Source: Candidatus Aminicenantes bacterium
GTDB lineage: Bacteria > Acidobacteriota > Aminicenantia > UBA2199
Reading direction: 5' to 3'
Length of the DNA: 35,887 nt
NCBI GenBank assembly: GCA_026393795.1
Contig: JAPKZL010000002.1
Span: 1-35,887, forward strand
A model generated the notes under the pieces. That model searched no databases. It worked only from the letters and a program-made list of their open reading frames with translations, and was not told the DNA's origin. This document shows positions 1-8,825 of this stretch, one piece after another (the first letter of the stretch is position 1; every line of letters starts with the position of its first letter). A program made the translations under genes and the position numbers.

Positions 1-426
1 GGCGAACCGGTCAAGGAGCGCCGGGAGCATTCCGAAAGCGTCATCGACGACCATTGGCACTGGCGCTTGCACATGGCCGAAAAGATCGCCAGCTTCCTGG
101 ACGGCAACCGTTTCGGCGTCAAGGCCATGTACGTGTTCGGCAGCACCAAGAACGCCACCGCCGGGCCGAAAAGCGATATCGACCTTTTGATCCACTTCCG
201 CGGCAGCGAGGACCAGTTGGAACAATTGATCCTCTGGCTAGAGGGCTGGAGCTTGTGCCTGGCGGAAATCAATTACTCGCGCACCGGCTACCAATCGGAG
301 GGGTTGATCGACTACCACATTTTGACCGACGATGACATCGCCAAGAAATCAAGCTATGCGGTCAAGATCGGCGCCACCACCGATGCCGCGAGGCCATTGA
401 CTTTGAAAAAAGTCATGCTGGCTTGA
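1..426 (+). CDS. Nucleotidyltransferase-domain protein, C-terminal part (5' end outside window)
   Basis: The reading frame is open from base 1 to a TGA at 424-426, so the gene begins upstream of the window. A TTG at 67 or ATG at 73 could serve as internal starts, but upstream in-frame codons read as ordinary protein. The visible 141 residues contain the signature of the MNT/KNTase-like nucleotidyltransferase fold: the GSTKNATAGPKSDIDLLI stretch, a glycine-serine loop followed by the DxD metal-binding pair. Proteins of this fold transfer NMP to proteins or small molecules. The fragment may be the C-terminal domain of a larger multidomain protein, possibly related to the PEP/pyruvate-binding protein next door, but this is inference. 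It converges on the metallophosphoesterase gene with only 3 bp between the stops. Confidence 0.75.
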   Translation, partial: GEPVKERREHSESVIDDHWHWRLHMAEKIASFLDGNRFGVKAMYVFGSTKNATAGPKSDIDLLIHFRGSEDQLEQLILWLEGWSLCLAEINYSRTGYQSEGLIDYHILTDDDIAKKSSYAVKIGATTDAARPLTLKKVMLA

Positions 427-429
427 GTT

Positions 430-1305
430 TTAAAGCAAACGTCGTATCGCTTTTTCAGGTTCTGTGGGGTCGAAACAGACCAACGCCAGTTCAGGCCCAT
501 CATGGGCCGCGGAAAAAGCGTAGGTCCGGCCGATTTTTTCCTGCCAGGAACCGGTCAGGCGCGCCGATTCGTGGACATGGCCGTGCAGCGTAACCAGGGG
601 CTGCCGCTCCTGGATGAAGCGCTGGATGGCGATGCTGCCCACGTGCACATCCAGGGGAACATGTTCCACGAAACGGCCGTCCAGGGCGGCACGGTCCAGG
701 CTGGTCTGATAGGGCGGCGCATGAAAAAGAAAAATGGACTTTTCAAGGGCGGCTCCGGCGCCCAGATTTTCAAGATCTTCCCGGATGGTATGTTCGCGAA
801 TTTCTTTTTCACCGATCGCGGCCGTCAACCTTCCCTCTTCGGGCGGGAGCGCCCCGGGATCGACAAAATGGGATACGTCGTATCGTTCCCAGTCCTTTAA
901 AGCGAAAGGCGTGGGCGGCACGCAGGAATACCCGAAAACCCGGTAATCCAGATAGGGGATTTGGCGCTGATGCATGTAGGTCCATAAGCCCTTGCCATCG
1001 TAGCGCAAAAAAACCGGTTCTTCGCTGCGGGCATCATCATTGCCCATAATGACAAAAATCTGCGGGAAGTTGTCTTTAAGAACTCCCTTCAATTTCATCA
1101 GTTCGGGGGCCAGAAAATCTTCCACGAAGCTGCTGGCCGAACTGCTTGTTTTCCCGAAATAACGGGCAGCCGACGGCAGAAGATCGCCGCCGAAAAAAAC
1201 CGCTTGTGGAACATGCAGTTCAAGTTCAGAAAAAAGAGCCCTGTAACGCGTTTCCCGGCCATGCAAGTCGCTGACAAAATAAAACGGATAACCGTCCTTG
1301 CCCAT
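430..1305 (-). CDS. Calcineurin-like metallophosphoesterase
   Basis: A 291-residue protein with the full set of metallophosphoesterase blocks in order: SDLHG (D-x-H) near residue 12, GGD near 40, GND near 88, a lone FH near 194 and HGHVHES near 240. These bind two metal ions and hydrolyse phosphoesters; the substrate cannot be told from sequence. No signal peptide is seen, so it is probably cytoplasmic. Its ATG overlaps the TAA of the upstream gene by one base (TAATG), and no Shine-Dalgarno is visible, which points to translational coupling as the third gene of the signalling operon. The downstream stop almost touches the convergent nucleotidyltransferase gene. Family assignment is firm, role unknown. 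Confidence 0.88.
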   Translation of the reverse strand: MGKDGYPFYFVSDLHGRETRYRALFSELELHVPQAVFFGGDLLPSAARYFGKTSSSASSFVEDFLAPELMKLKGVLKDNFPQIFVIMGNDDARSEEPVFLRYDGKGLWTYMHQRQIPYLDYRVFGYSCVPPTPFALKDWERYDVSHFVDPGALPPEEGRLTAAIGEKEIREHTIREDLENLGAGAALEKSIFLFHAPPYQTSLDRAALDGRFVEHVPLDVHVGSIAIQRFIQERQPLVTLHGHVHESARLTGSWQEKIGRTYAFSAAHDGPELALVCFDPTEPEKAIRRLL

Positions 1306-4289
1306 TACGAAACGGTTGTTTCGGGTTTTAAAATGACGCCCTGGCTCTTGCGCCCGTCAATCATCACCGTGAGCGGCTCCGCCAACCGGGCATGCTTCAA
1401 AAATGGAGTTTCAGCGCATACCGGCAGGGATTCGAGCCAGGGCCAGTCCATGAATCCCAGCTCGCCGTTCAGGGGAATGGTGAAATAGCCGATGCGCAAC
1501 GAAGTCATATTCTGAAAAAAATGCGACCCCTGCGACGGGTCCACATTCATGTTCGGCAGACTCACCTCCACCACCACCTTCACGCCGCTGATCTGGCTCC
1601 ATTTGACCGGGATCCCCAGCCAGGAGTCGGTGCTCCCCCAGCGGCCCGGCCCGATCAGCAGATAGGGGAGGTTTTCAGCGCGCAGCTGCGAATTGAGCTT
1701 GTCGACCTCGTCCGCGATCTGCGGGCTTTGGGCGGCATCAAACACGGCCGGTTTTACAAAAATTATGTCCTTAATCGAGTCGACGATCCCGTTGCCCAGG
1801 ACCTGGTTGCTGAAGCACAAAGTCGCTTCTTTTTTTGTTTCGGCCAATTCCACCTTGACCAGCTCATCACTGACCACCAGCGGCCGGACCTGCAAAATAC
1901 TAAATGATGCGGGAAAGACATTGGCTGCGTCCAGGGTCGCGGCAAATTCCATTTCCACCGGACAGTCCATGGCTTCACTGCTCAATTTAAGCAGGCGCTC
2001 CAGTATCTTGGCCAGAGGAAATATCTCGTTCTTCAGGATATGGGCAAAATTGACAATCCGCGGCCCGGAAAAACTGATTCCGTCATAGACGGCATCGTTC
2101 TCGCGCGAATAGGTGGAAGCCACATATTGCAGAACGCCGTCCTTTTCCGCCTTATCAAGCCCCTCCTTGACCAGGTACTGGTCTTCATCCAAAAAAGCGA
2201 TCGATGCGGTATGCTTCATGGAGATGGCATAAAAGTCCCGCTGCGAAAAATTGAACATGTCCTTGATGCTGGTAAATTGGGGCAGGATGCCGGCGTAAGC
2301 CGGGGTGAATCGCAGTGAAACCCCGCCGTCGACGACGGTTTTTCCAAGCCCCAAGGCGACGTTGACCACGCCGTCTTCCGGCTTGGCCTGGCCGACAGGA
2401 TAATAGTTGTAAGAGCGCCCCACGCCGGAAAAATCGGGATAAAAACAATCTGGGTGCAGCGTGCCGACAACGGGCTGGATGACCACGGCCATTTTTTCAT
2501 CTTCGATGCGATGGGGCGTGCTGCTGATATACGCCTTGGCTTGGCGGCAGAAGGTGGATGCGTAGACGAATTTGATGGCGTTGACCAAATTGAGAAAACG
2601 GATGTCATCGCCATATTGATCATTGGGAAGCATTTTGGTGGCATAGATCCCGGCGAACGGCAGATACAGGGAATCCTCCAGCAAGCTCGAAGAGCGGACC
2701 GCCAGCGGGACGCGAACATTCTTGATGAAATCGCGCAGATCGCCGACCATCTTGGCCGGCAAGCTGGCGTTGATGAAGCGGTTGATGATCTGGTTATCCG
2801 AATGATCCTCCACGGCGAAAGCGAGCAGATCGTTCTCGCGAATGAAATCGTCGAACATGTCGGTGCCGATGACCACCGTGCGCGGGATGGCGATGGCGAT
2901 ACTGGCAAACTCGGCCGGGTCAAAGTAGTTGGCCAGGATGCGATCCAAAAAAGCCAAGCCCCTGGCCTTGCCGCCGATGGAGCCGCCGCCGATGATGCTG
3001 AATTGCGAGTAATCCTCATGAAAATACCTGGAATAGGCTACGATCGAGCCCCGATGGCTGGAGCTGCGGATAGCGGCGATTATTTTTTTTATTTTCGCGC
3101 CCAGCCCGGGGGTTGGCGGCGGAATTTTTCCAATGAAATCCTGAACGGCATCGGCCAGGGCGAATTCGGTCCTGGCCCGCAGCCAGCGATCCAGATCGCC
3201 GCGTTCGATGAGTTCGCGTAAAACGGGGTCGGGCAGGTCGCCCAGGATGGAGAACAGCTGATTGATATTCGCGACCTTGCTCGCGGGCGCGCCTTCAGCA
3301 TCCCTTATTTCCAGCTCGCCAAAACCAAAAGAGGATAAAAGGAATTGCTTCAAATCGCGCATCAAGGTCGGGGAATTCTTGGATAAAAACGTGATGCCCA
3401 TTTTGGCCGCCATGGCTTCAGCAGCAGGTTCGCTGCTCTGCAGCAGCACGGGAAGGTTGGGCAATTCGGTGAACACTTTTTCAACAAACGAGAAGCCGGC
3501 GTAGGGATTCAGGGTTTTGTTCTGCGGGAAGCTGGAATCGGTAATGATGCCCAGCAGGTGGCCTTTGAATTTTTCGAAAAGGGTCGCCGCTTCCTCGTAG
3601 GAGGTCGCCAGCTGCACCCGGGGACGACCGTTTTGACGGAGCAGTTTTTGCGCGAAAGTCAGGTCCTCTTTGAGCGATTGCTCGTTCAGTTCGCGCAGAA
3701 GCGAAAAAACCAGCGGCAGATACGACGAATAGAAATCAATGGCATCCTCGATCAGCAGGATGTTTTGCAAGCCGTTGTTTTGCAAATCATAAATGGCATT
3801 TTTCCTGTCCTCGATGTATTGCAGGATGCCAAGCAAGATACGCCCATCTCCCTGCCAGACAAAGATCCGCTCTACCGCCGTGCCATCATCCATCTCGAGC
3901 AACCTGGAGAGTTCCGGGGTATTGAACGCCAAGCCGACAACTGGCAGACCCGGATCAATTTCCTTGACATGGCGGCCAAAGGTGAACGGATCCATGTCAC
4001 CCAGACGCATGACCGCGATGACCAGGTCGAATTTTTCATTTTTCAGGGTCTTTAACGCGTTCTCGCCGCCGCTTATCCTGGTGAATTGCGGGATATAACC
4101 AAAATTCCATTGTTGGTAGAACTTAAGAAGCAGTTCCTGCAACCGGCCGTCTTCCTCGATCATGAAATAGTCGTACAGACTGGCCACCAGCAAAAATTTT
4201 TTGACTTGATAGGGTTGGCAGTGGTTCATTTCAGCCGAAGCGGGTCGGCCGCCCGATGTTTGGTACACATTTTCCGTACTAATTTTCAC
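1305..4289 (-). CDS. REC-REC-PEP/pyruvate-binding (ATP-grasp) signalling protein
   Basis: A 994-residue multidomain protein. Residues about 30-155 look like a receiver domain whose phospho-acceptor position is Ala92. Residues about 175-325 form a second receiver-like domain keeping the acidic pair E181-D182, acceptor-like D251, S285 and K304. From about 430 to 805 there is a PEP synthase/pyruvate phosphate dikinase N-terminal ATP-grasp domain: glycine-rich GGGSIGGKARG at 434-444, RSSS at 532-535, EMEF at 779-782 and QVRP at 800-803. A C-terminal block with GPGRWGSTDSW (880-890) and DPSQGSHFFQN (917-927) follows. The swivelling phosphohistidine domain and the PEP barrel of a true PEP synthase are absent, so it is not a metabolic PpsA. 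The GTG start (4289) overlaps the upstream HD-GYP gene by 11 bp; ATG at 4229 is an alternative start. Probably a phosphorylation-responsive ATP-dependent enzyme, substrate unknown. Confidence 0.8.
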   Translation of the reverse strand: MKISTENVYQTSGGRPASAEMNHCQPYQVKKFLLVASLYDYFMIEEDGRLQELLLKFYQQWNFGYIPQFTRISGGENALKTLKNEKFDLVIAVMRLGDMDPFTFGRHVKEIDPGLPVVGLAFNTPELSRLLEMDDGTAVERIFVWQGDGRILLGILQYIEDRKNAIYDLQNNGLQNILLIEDAIDFYSSYLPLVFSLLRELNEQSLKEDLTFAQKLLRQNGRPRVQLATSYEEAATLFEKFKGHLLGIITDSSFPQNKTLNPYAGFSFVEKVFTELPNLPVLLQSSEPAAEAMAAKMGITFLSKNSPTLMRDLKQFLLSSFGFGELEIRDAEGAPASKVANINQLFSILGDLPDPVLRELIERGDLDRWLRARTEFALADAVQDFIGKIPPPTPGLGAKIKKIIAAIRSSSHRGSIVAYSRYFHEDYSQFSIIGGGSIGGKARGLAFLDRILANYFDPAEFASIAIAIPRTVVIGTDMFDDFIRENDLLAFAVEDHSDNQIINRFINASLPAKMVGDLRDFIKNVRVPLAVRSSSLLEDSLYLPFAGIYATKMLPNDQYGDDIRFLNLVNAIKFVYASTFCRQAKAYISSTPHRIEDEKMAVVIQPVVGTLHPDCFYPDFSGVGRSYNYYPVGQAKPEDGVVNVALGLGKTVVDGGVSLRFTPAYAGILPQFTSIKDMFNFSQRDFYAISMKHTASIAFLDEDQYLVKEGLDKAEKDGVLQYVASTYSRENDAVYDGISFSGPRIVNFAHILKNEIFPLAKILERLLKLSSEAMDCPVEMEFAATLDAANVFPASFSILQVRPLVVSDELVKVELAETKKEATLCFSNQVLGNGIVDSIKDIIFVKPAVFDAAQSPQIADEVDKLNSQLRAENLPYLLIGPGRWGSTDSWLGIPVKWSQISGVKVVVEVSLPNMNVDPSQGSHFFQNMTSLRIGYFTIPLNGELGFMDWPWLESLPVCAETPFLKHARLAEPLTVMIDGRKSQGVILKPETTVS

Positions 4290-5493
4290 TATACTTGTTT
4301 TTAATGGCTCTCAGCACGTCGTAAATGGAGAAAAAAACATCAACCAGTTCGGGATCAAAATGCTTCCCTTTCTGATCGCGTATATGCTGCAGGACTTTCT
4401 CCTCCGGCCATTCGTCCTTGTATATCCGTTCCGAAGTCAAGGCATCGTACACGTCAGCCAGCGCGACGATCCGAGCCGTCAGCGGGATTTCAACGCCCTT
4501 TTTCCCCGGCCCGGAGCTTAAGTCATCGGCAAAAATGTCGGCGATTTTCCCGGGGTAGCCCGTCCCGTCCCACTTTTCGTGATGGTTCAGGGCGATTTCG
4601 GATGCCATGTCATCCCAATCCGAGGTGGAATCCTTGAAGAGCCGGGCACCGAGGATCACATGCCCCTTCATTTGCCTGAACTCTTCCTGGCTTAAGGGAC
4701 CGTTTTTTTTCAGCACCAGATCGGAGATCGCCACCTTGCCGACATCGTGCAGCATGGCCGCTATGCGCAAGATGTCGCGGATCCTTTTGATTTCATTTCC
4801 GCTCTTGCGCTCATTCAATGCCCAGGCACTGTAAATCTCGATGGCGTAAGCGGCGACGCGGTTGACGTGGGCTCCGGTTTCTTCGGGGTCATGCAACTCG
4901 GCGATCTTGATCATGCGCAGGATAATCTCCCGGGTCATCTTGGCATTTTCGATGCAGCTGGCCGCGTGATTGGCGAAAAAGGAAACGACCAGCTCGTCTT
5001 CCTTGCTGAAAGGAATAACCGATTTTTTATCATCCATGGCGTTGATGATCTGCATGATTCCGATCAGCTTGCCGTAGTGGGTGATCAAGGGAACGGTCAA
5101 AACCGAACGGGTCAGGTAGCCGGCCGACTCGTCGAACGAACGGTTGAACTTGTAGGGGACGCCAGCGGGCAGCCGGTAGGCATCGGCGATGACCAGCGGT
5201 TTCTGGGTCAAGGCGACATAGCCGGCCATCGATTGGTCGTTGATCTCCAGGCTGTGATTCTGGTAAAGATACTTTTTGCCGCTCTCTTTTTGGATGAGGG
5301 TGTCGTTCTGGACGAAATTGATCCGCAATTTTCGATTTTCAAGCAGATAGATCGAACCGGCATCGGCCCACGAAAAACGCCGCGCTTCAAACAGGACCCG
5401 GTCCAGCAGCGAATCAATGTCCCTGATCTGATTCAAAGCCTCGCTGATGGCTAAAATCGCCGTCGCTCTGTCTTTCTTTAAAACACTGATCAT
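4279..5493 (-). CDS. GAF domain - HD-GYP phosphodiesterase
   Basis: A 404-residue protein. Residues roughly 15-185 form a GAF sensor domain (SIYLLENRKLRI, SVLTVPL, LIGIMQIIN). Residues roughly 190-400 form an HD-GYP domain with MLHDVGK, the HHEKWDGTGYP signature and ALADVYDAL. Intact HD-GYP proteins hydrolyse cyclic di-GMP (sometimes cGAMP) to linear products or GMP, here probably in response to a ligand of the GAF domain. I chose the ATG at 5493: the frame stays open to 5616, but that would run into the tatD start, and a TTGACG-N17-TATAAT promoter lies just upstream of 5493 with a weak GAGAAA ribosome site. It is the first gene of an operon with the receiver/ATP-grasp protein and the phosphoesterase. 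Confidence 0.88.
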   Translation of the reverse strand: MISVLKKDRATAILAISEALNQIRDIDSLLDRVLFEARRFSWADAGSIYLLENRKLRINFVQNDTLIQKESGKKYLYQNHSLEINDQSMAGYVALTQKPLVIADAYRLPAGVPYKFNRSFDESAGYLTRSVLTVPLITHYGKLIGIMQIINAMDDKKSVIPFSKEDELVVSFFANHAASCIENAKMTREIILRMIKIAELHDPEETGAHVNRVAAYAIEIYSAWALNERKSGNEIKRIRDILRIAAMLHDVGKVAISDLVLKKNGPLSQEEFRQMKGHVILGARLFKDSTSDWDDMASEIALNHHEKWDGTGYPGKIADIFADDLSSGPGKKGVEIPLTARIVALADVYDALTSERIYKDEWPEEKVLQHIRDQKGKHFDPELVDVFFSIYDVLRAIKNKYSEN

Positions 5494-5508
5494 GAGTTTC
5501 TCGCATTC

Positions 5509-5537
5509 ATTATACGATTGCCCGGCACCCTCGTCAA
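5509..5537 (-). promoter_or_regulatory. Sigma70-type promoter of the HD-GYP operon
   Basis: On the minus strand TTGACG (plus coordinates 5532-5537) is followed after 17 bp by a perfect TATAAT (5509-5514). The predicted RNA start lies about 8 nt before the ATG at 5493, giving a very short leader. The -35 box is only 4 bp away from the -35 of the divergent tatD promoter. Confidence 0.7.
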
Positions 5538-5541
5538 CCGG

Positions 5542-5571
5542 TTGCCATTGTCCCCGCTTTAACGGTACAAT
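5542..5571 (+). promoter_or_regulatory. Sigma70-type promoter of tatD, leaderless spacing
   Basis: TTGCCA (5542-5547) and TACAAT (5566-5571) are separated by 18 bp. The -10 box ends 6 nt before the tatD ATG, so transcription would start at or within a base or two of the start codon. No Shine-Dalgarno sequence precedes the ATG. Confidence 0.65.
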
Positions 5572-5577
5572 GCGTCC

Positions 5578-6363
5578 ATGCTCAACAAATGCGGCTACAG
5601 CGATTTTCACTGTCATTTGGACGACGACTGCTTTGCCAAGGACTGGCAGCAGCTCGTCAGCCGCTGTTTTGCCCAGGGAATGTGCAACATCGTGTCGGTG
5701 GCCGACCCGTTCAAGGAAATCTCATTGGGAAAAACTAAAGAAATAATGGCCTACCATGCCAATGTATATGCGGTTTGCGGAGCCCATCCCCACCAGGCCG
5801 ATCTGTATTCCCCGGCCATCGAAAAACGAATTTTCGCTTTTTACGAAAAAGCAAAATATATGGCTGTCGGCGAAGCGGGGCTCGATTTCCATTATGATTT
5901 CGCCAGCCGCGAGAATCAGGAAAAAACCTTCCGGAGACAAATCGCCATCGCCCGCGAGCTCGCTCTCCCGCTGGTCATCCATTCCCGGAATGCCGAAGTT
6001 GAAGTCCTGGAAATACTGCTCGCCGAAAAATTCCCTGGTTCGGTGGTCTTTCACTGTTATACCGGGAACATGGCCAGCGCCGCGGAAATTTTGCAGAGAG
6101 GTTATTCGATTTCCATTTCAGGAATCGTCACCTTTAAAAAAGCGGACGAACTCAGGGAAATCGTCACGATGATTCCCATGACGAACTTGTTCACGGAGAC
6201 CGATTCGCCTTATTTATCGCCCGAACCCAGGCGCGGCGAAACGAACACACCGCTCGGCGTGATCGAGGTGGTGAAGCAGGTCGCCGCCTTAAAAAATATG
6301 ACCGCGGCCCAGGTTAATGAAGCGGTCGCGCAAAACTTGTCACGCCTGCTGAAAATAAATTAA
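5578..6363 (+). CDS. tatD: TatD-family metal-dependent hydrolase (DNase-like)
   Basis: A 261-residue TIM-barrel hydrolase of the TatD family. Visible metal-ligand and family motifs in order are DFHCHL near the N-terminus, [25 protein letters not shown] and [11 protein letters not shown], then the RGETNTP stretch typical of the family end. Length matches the usual 255-265 residues. Known members are Mg-dependent 3'-5' exonucleases or DNases acting in DNA repair or turnover. The ATG at 5578 agrees with homologues and sits 6 nt after a -10 box. The gene is divergent from the HD-GYP operon and its stop overlaps the gyrA stop by 4 bases in convergent orientation, leaving no room for an intrinsic terminator between them. 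Confidence 0.93.
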   Translation: MLNKCGYSDFHCHLDDDCFAKDWQQLVSRCFAQGMCNIVSVADPFKEISLGKTKEIMAYHANVYAVCGAHPHQADLYSPAIEKRIFAFYEKAKYMAVGEAGLDFHYDFASRENQEKTFRRQIAIARELALPLVIHSRNAEVEVLEILLAEKFPGSVVFHCYTGNMASAAEILQRGYSISISGIVTFKKADELREIVTMIPMTNLFTETDSPYLSPEPRRGETNTPLGVIEVVKQVAALKNMTAAQVNEAVAQNLSRLLKIN

Positions 6364-8816
6364 TCGGTCTCCCGGGTCACTTTTTCAATGGCCACCAGCC
6401 GGTCGCCGGGTTTCAGGTTGATCAGCTTGACCCCCTGGGTGGCGCGGCCCTTGGAGCGGACTTGCAGCGCGTCATGTTTATTCACAATGCCCTTCTCCGA
6501 GCACAGGATGATCTCGCAATCCTCCTCGTGCAGCGTGACCAGGCCGATTACTTTTCCGAGTTTTTGGGTGATCTTGATGTTGATCAACCCCTTGCCGCCC
6601 CGCTTCTGCAGTCGGTAGAGGGACAGATCGGATTTTTTGCCGAAGCCGTTTTCGGTCACGGTCAGGATGTACTTGCCTTTTTTGTCGATCACGTCGGCGC
6701 CAACCACAAAATCATTTTTGGCCAATTTGATGGCCGTCACCCCGCGCGCCCCGCGCCCCATGGCGCGAACATCCTTTTCGTTGAATTTCAGGGCCTTGCC
6801 AAGATAGGTTCCCAGGATTATTTCATTGTTGCCATCGGTGACCTGGGCTTCAAGGAGCATGTCGCCGGCGGGGACTTCGGCGGCAATGATGCCGTTGATG
6901 CGCGGGTGCGAAAAAGCGGAAAGGGCGGTTTTCTTGACAAAGCCGTACTTGGAAAACAGCACCACGTACTTGTCCTCGGAAAATTCCTTGATGTTGATGA
7001 CCGAGCAGACCTTCTCCTCGGCCCCGATACCGATCAGGCGGTTGATGGGCTTGCCGCGTCCGGCGCTGTCGCCTTCCGGAATTTCATACACCTTGATCCA
7101 GAACATGCGGCCGTTCTCGGTGAAGGACAAAATATAATCGTGGGCCGAAGCGATGAATATCCGCGAAATGACATCCTCTTCCTTGAGGCCGATCCCGCGC
7201 TTGCCCATGGTGCCCCGGTGCATGCTGCGGTAGGAACTCAGCGTTGTCCTCTTGATATAACCGTTGCGGGTATAGGAAATGACGAAATCCTCGTCCTTGA
7301 TCATGTCTTCGATCTTGAATTCGGACAGTTGCTTTTCAACGATCACGGTGCGACGCGGATCGGCATATTGTTCGCTGACTTTTCGCAGTTCTTCCTTGAT
7401 CAGGTTCAACACCATGCGCTCGCTGGACAGAAGCTCCTTCAGATAATTGATCAGCTTGATCAGTTCAATGTATTCGTTCTCCAGCTTTTCGATTTCCAGG
7501 CCGGTCAGGCGGTACAATTGCATGTCCAGGATGGCATCGGCCTGGACCTGGGTCAGGGGAAGCTTTTCGGTCAAATTGGCGCGCGCCTCCAACCGGTTCT
7601 TGGAGGTGCGGATGATCTTGATCACCAGGTCAAGTTTGCCCATGGCGATTTTCAAACCCTCGATGATGTGGGCGCGCTTCTCTGCCTTGTCCAGTTCGAA
7701 CAGGGAGCGGCGGCGGATGATCTCCTTGCGGTGGCCCAGGAAATAATTGAAGTAATCGATCAGGTTGAATTGCTTGGGTTGCTGGTTGATGATCGCCAGG
7801 AAGATCATCGAATAGCTCGCCTGCAGCTGCGTGTGCTTGAAAAGGGCGTTCAAAATCACATCGGGAATTTCATCTTTTTTTATCTCGATCACCATGCGCA
7901 TGCCGTCGCGGTCGGATTCGTCGCGCAGGTCGGATATGCCGTCAATTTTTTTGTTCTTGACCAGATCGGCGATGTTTTCCAAAATTTTCGCTTTATTGGT
8001 TTGATAGGGAATTTCGGTGACGACAATTTTCTGCCGCCCGCGCGCGTCGGTCTCGATCACCGATTTGGCGCGCACGACGAAGCTGCCCCGGCCGGTTTCA
8101 TACGCGGTGCGGATCATGTCCTGGCCGAAGATGAACCCCCCGGTCGGGAAATCGGGGCCAGGCATGATCTTCATCAGTTTCGCCACGCTGACATTGGGGT
8201 TGTCGACGTAATGGATGAAGGCGTTGACCAGTTCACCCAGGTTGTGCGGCGGGATGGCCGTGGCCATGCCGACAGCGATGCCCGAGGTGCCGTTCAAAAA
8301 CAAGGTCGGCAGCAGGGAGGGAAAAACGACCGGTTCGGCCAGCGAGCCGTCATAGTTGGGGATGAAATCGACCGTGTTCTTGTCGAGGTCGTTGAGCAGC
8401 TCGTTGGTGATTTTTTCCAGGCGGACTTCGGTGTAGCGCATGGCGGCCGGCGGATCACCATCGATGGAACCGAAATTTCCCTGCCCATCGACCAGGGGAT
8501 AGCGCAGGGAAAAATCCTGCGCCAGGCGGACCAGCGTGTCGTAGACGGCCATGTCACCGTGGGGGTGGTATTTGCCGATGACGTCGCCGACGATGCGGGC
8601 CGATTTTTTGTACGGCTGATTGAAATGCGAACCCGTTTGGTGCATGGAAAAAAGAGTGCGCCGGTGGACCGGCTTCAGACCGTCGCGGATATCGGGGATG
8701 GCCCTGCCAATAATCACGCTCATCGAATAATCCAAATAAGACGTTTTCATCTCATTTTCGATGCTGACTTCCTCAATGGCCAGTTTCTTTTCTTTTTCCT
8801 TCTCTTTTTCTTCCAT
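6360..8816 (-). CDS. gyrA: DNA gyrase subunit A
   Basis: An 818-residue GyrA. The breakage-reunion domain is complete: [12 protein letters not shown] near 48-59, the quinolone region with [12 protein letters not shown] at 83-94, and catalytic Tyr128 in [10 protein letters not shown]. The C-terminal beta-pinwheel spans about 505-818. Two oddities: position 89, equivalent to E. coli Ser83, is Met, and the canonical GyrA box QKRGGKG lies at 737-743 in what aligns with the fifth blade, while the first-blade position (532-538) reads MHRGTMG. The N-terminus has an unusual run of Glu and Lys. With GyrB it forms the tetramer that introduces negative supercoils using ATP. It starts 9 bp after gyrB with an AAGGAA ribosome site and is the last gene of the dnaA-dnaN-recF-gyrB-gyrA operon. 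Confidence 0.96.
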   Translation of the reverse strand: MEEKEKEKEKKLAIEEVSIENEMKTSYLDYSMSVIIGRAIPDIRDGLKPVHRRTLFSMHQTGSHFNQPYKKSARIVGDVIGKYHPHGDMAVYDTLVRLAQDFSLRYPLVDGQGNFGSIDGDPPAAMRYTEVRLEKITNELLNDLDKNTVDFIPNYDGSLAEPVVFPSLLPTLFLNGTSGIAVGMATAIPPHNLGELVNAFIHYVDNPNVSVAKLMKIMPGPDFPTGGFIFGQDMIRTAYETGRGSFVVRAKSVIETDARGRQKIVVTEIPYQTNKAKILENIADLVKNKKIDGISDLRDESDRDGMRMVIEIKKDEIPDVILNALFKHTQLQASYSMIFLAIINQQPKQFNLIDYFNYFLGHRKEIIRRRSLFELDKAEKRAHIIEGLKIAMGKLDLVIKIIRTSKNRLEARANLTEKLPLTQVQADAILDMQLYRLTGLEIEKLENEYIELIKLINYLKELLSSERMVLNLIKEELRKVSEQYADPRRTVIVEKQLSEFKIEDMIKDEDFVISYTRNGYIKRTTLSSYRSMHRGTMGKRGIGLKEEDVISRIFIASAHDYILSFTENGRMFWIKVYEIPEGDSAGRGKPINRLIGIGAEEKVCSVINIKEFSEDKYVVLFSKYGFVKKTALSAFSHPRINGIIAAEVPAGDMLLEAQVTDGNNEIILGTYLGKALKFNEKDVRAMGRGARGVTAIKLAKNDFVVGADVIDKKGKYILTVTENGFGKKSDLSLYRLQKRGGKGLINIKITQKLGKVIGLVTLHEEDCEIILCSEKGIVNKHDALQVRSKGRATQGVKLINLKPGDRLVAIEKVTRETD

Positions 8817-8825
8817 CGTTGTTCC

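Noticed and set aside
641-656. CACGTG core near 645 as a third parS site
   Set aside because: Only the six-base core matches; the TGTTT/AAACA flanks are absent, and it lies within the metallophosphoesterase coding region.
1305-4289. Calling the 994-residue protein phosphoenolpyruvate synthase (ppsA)
   Set aside because: Only the N-terminal ATP-grasp part is present; the phosphohistidine swivel and the PEP-binding barrel are missing.
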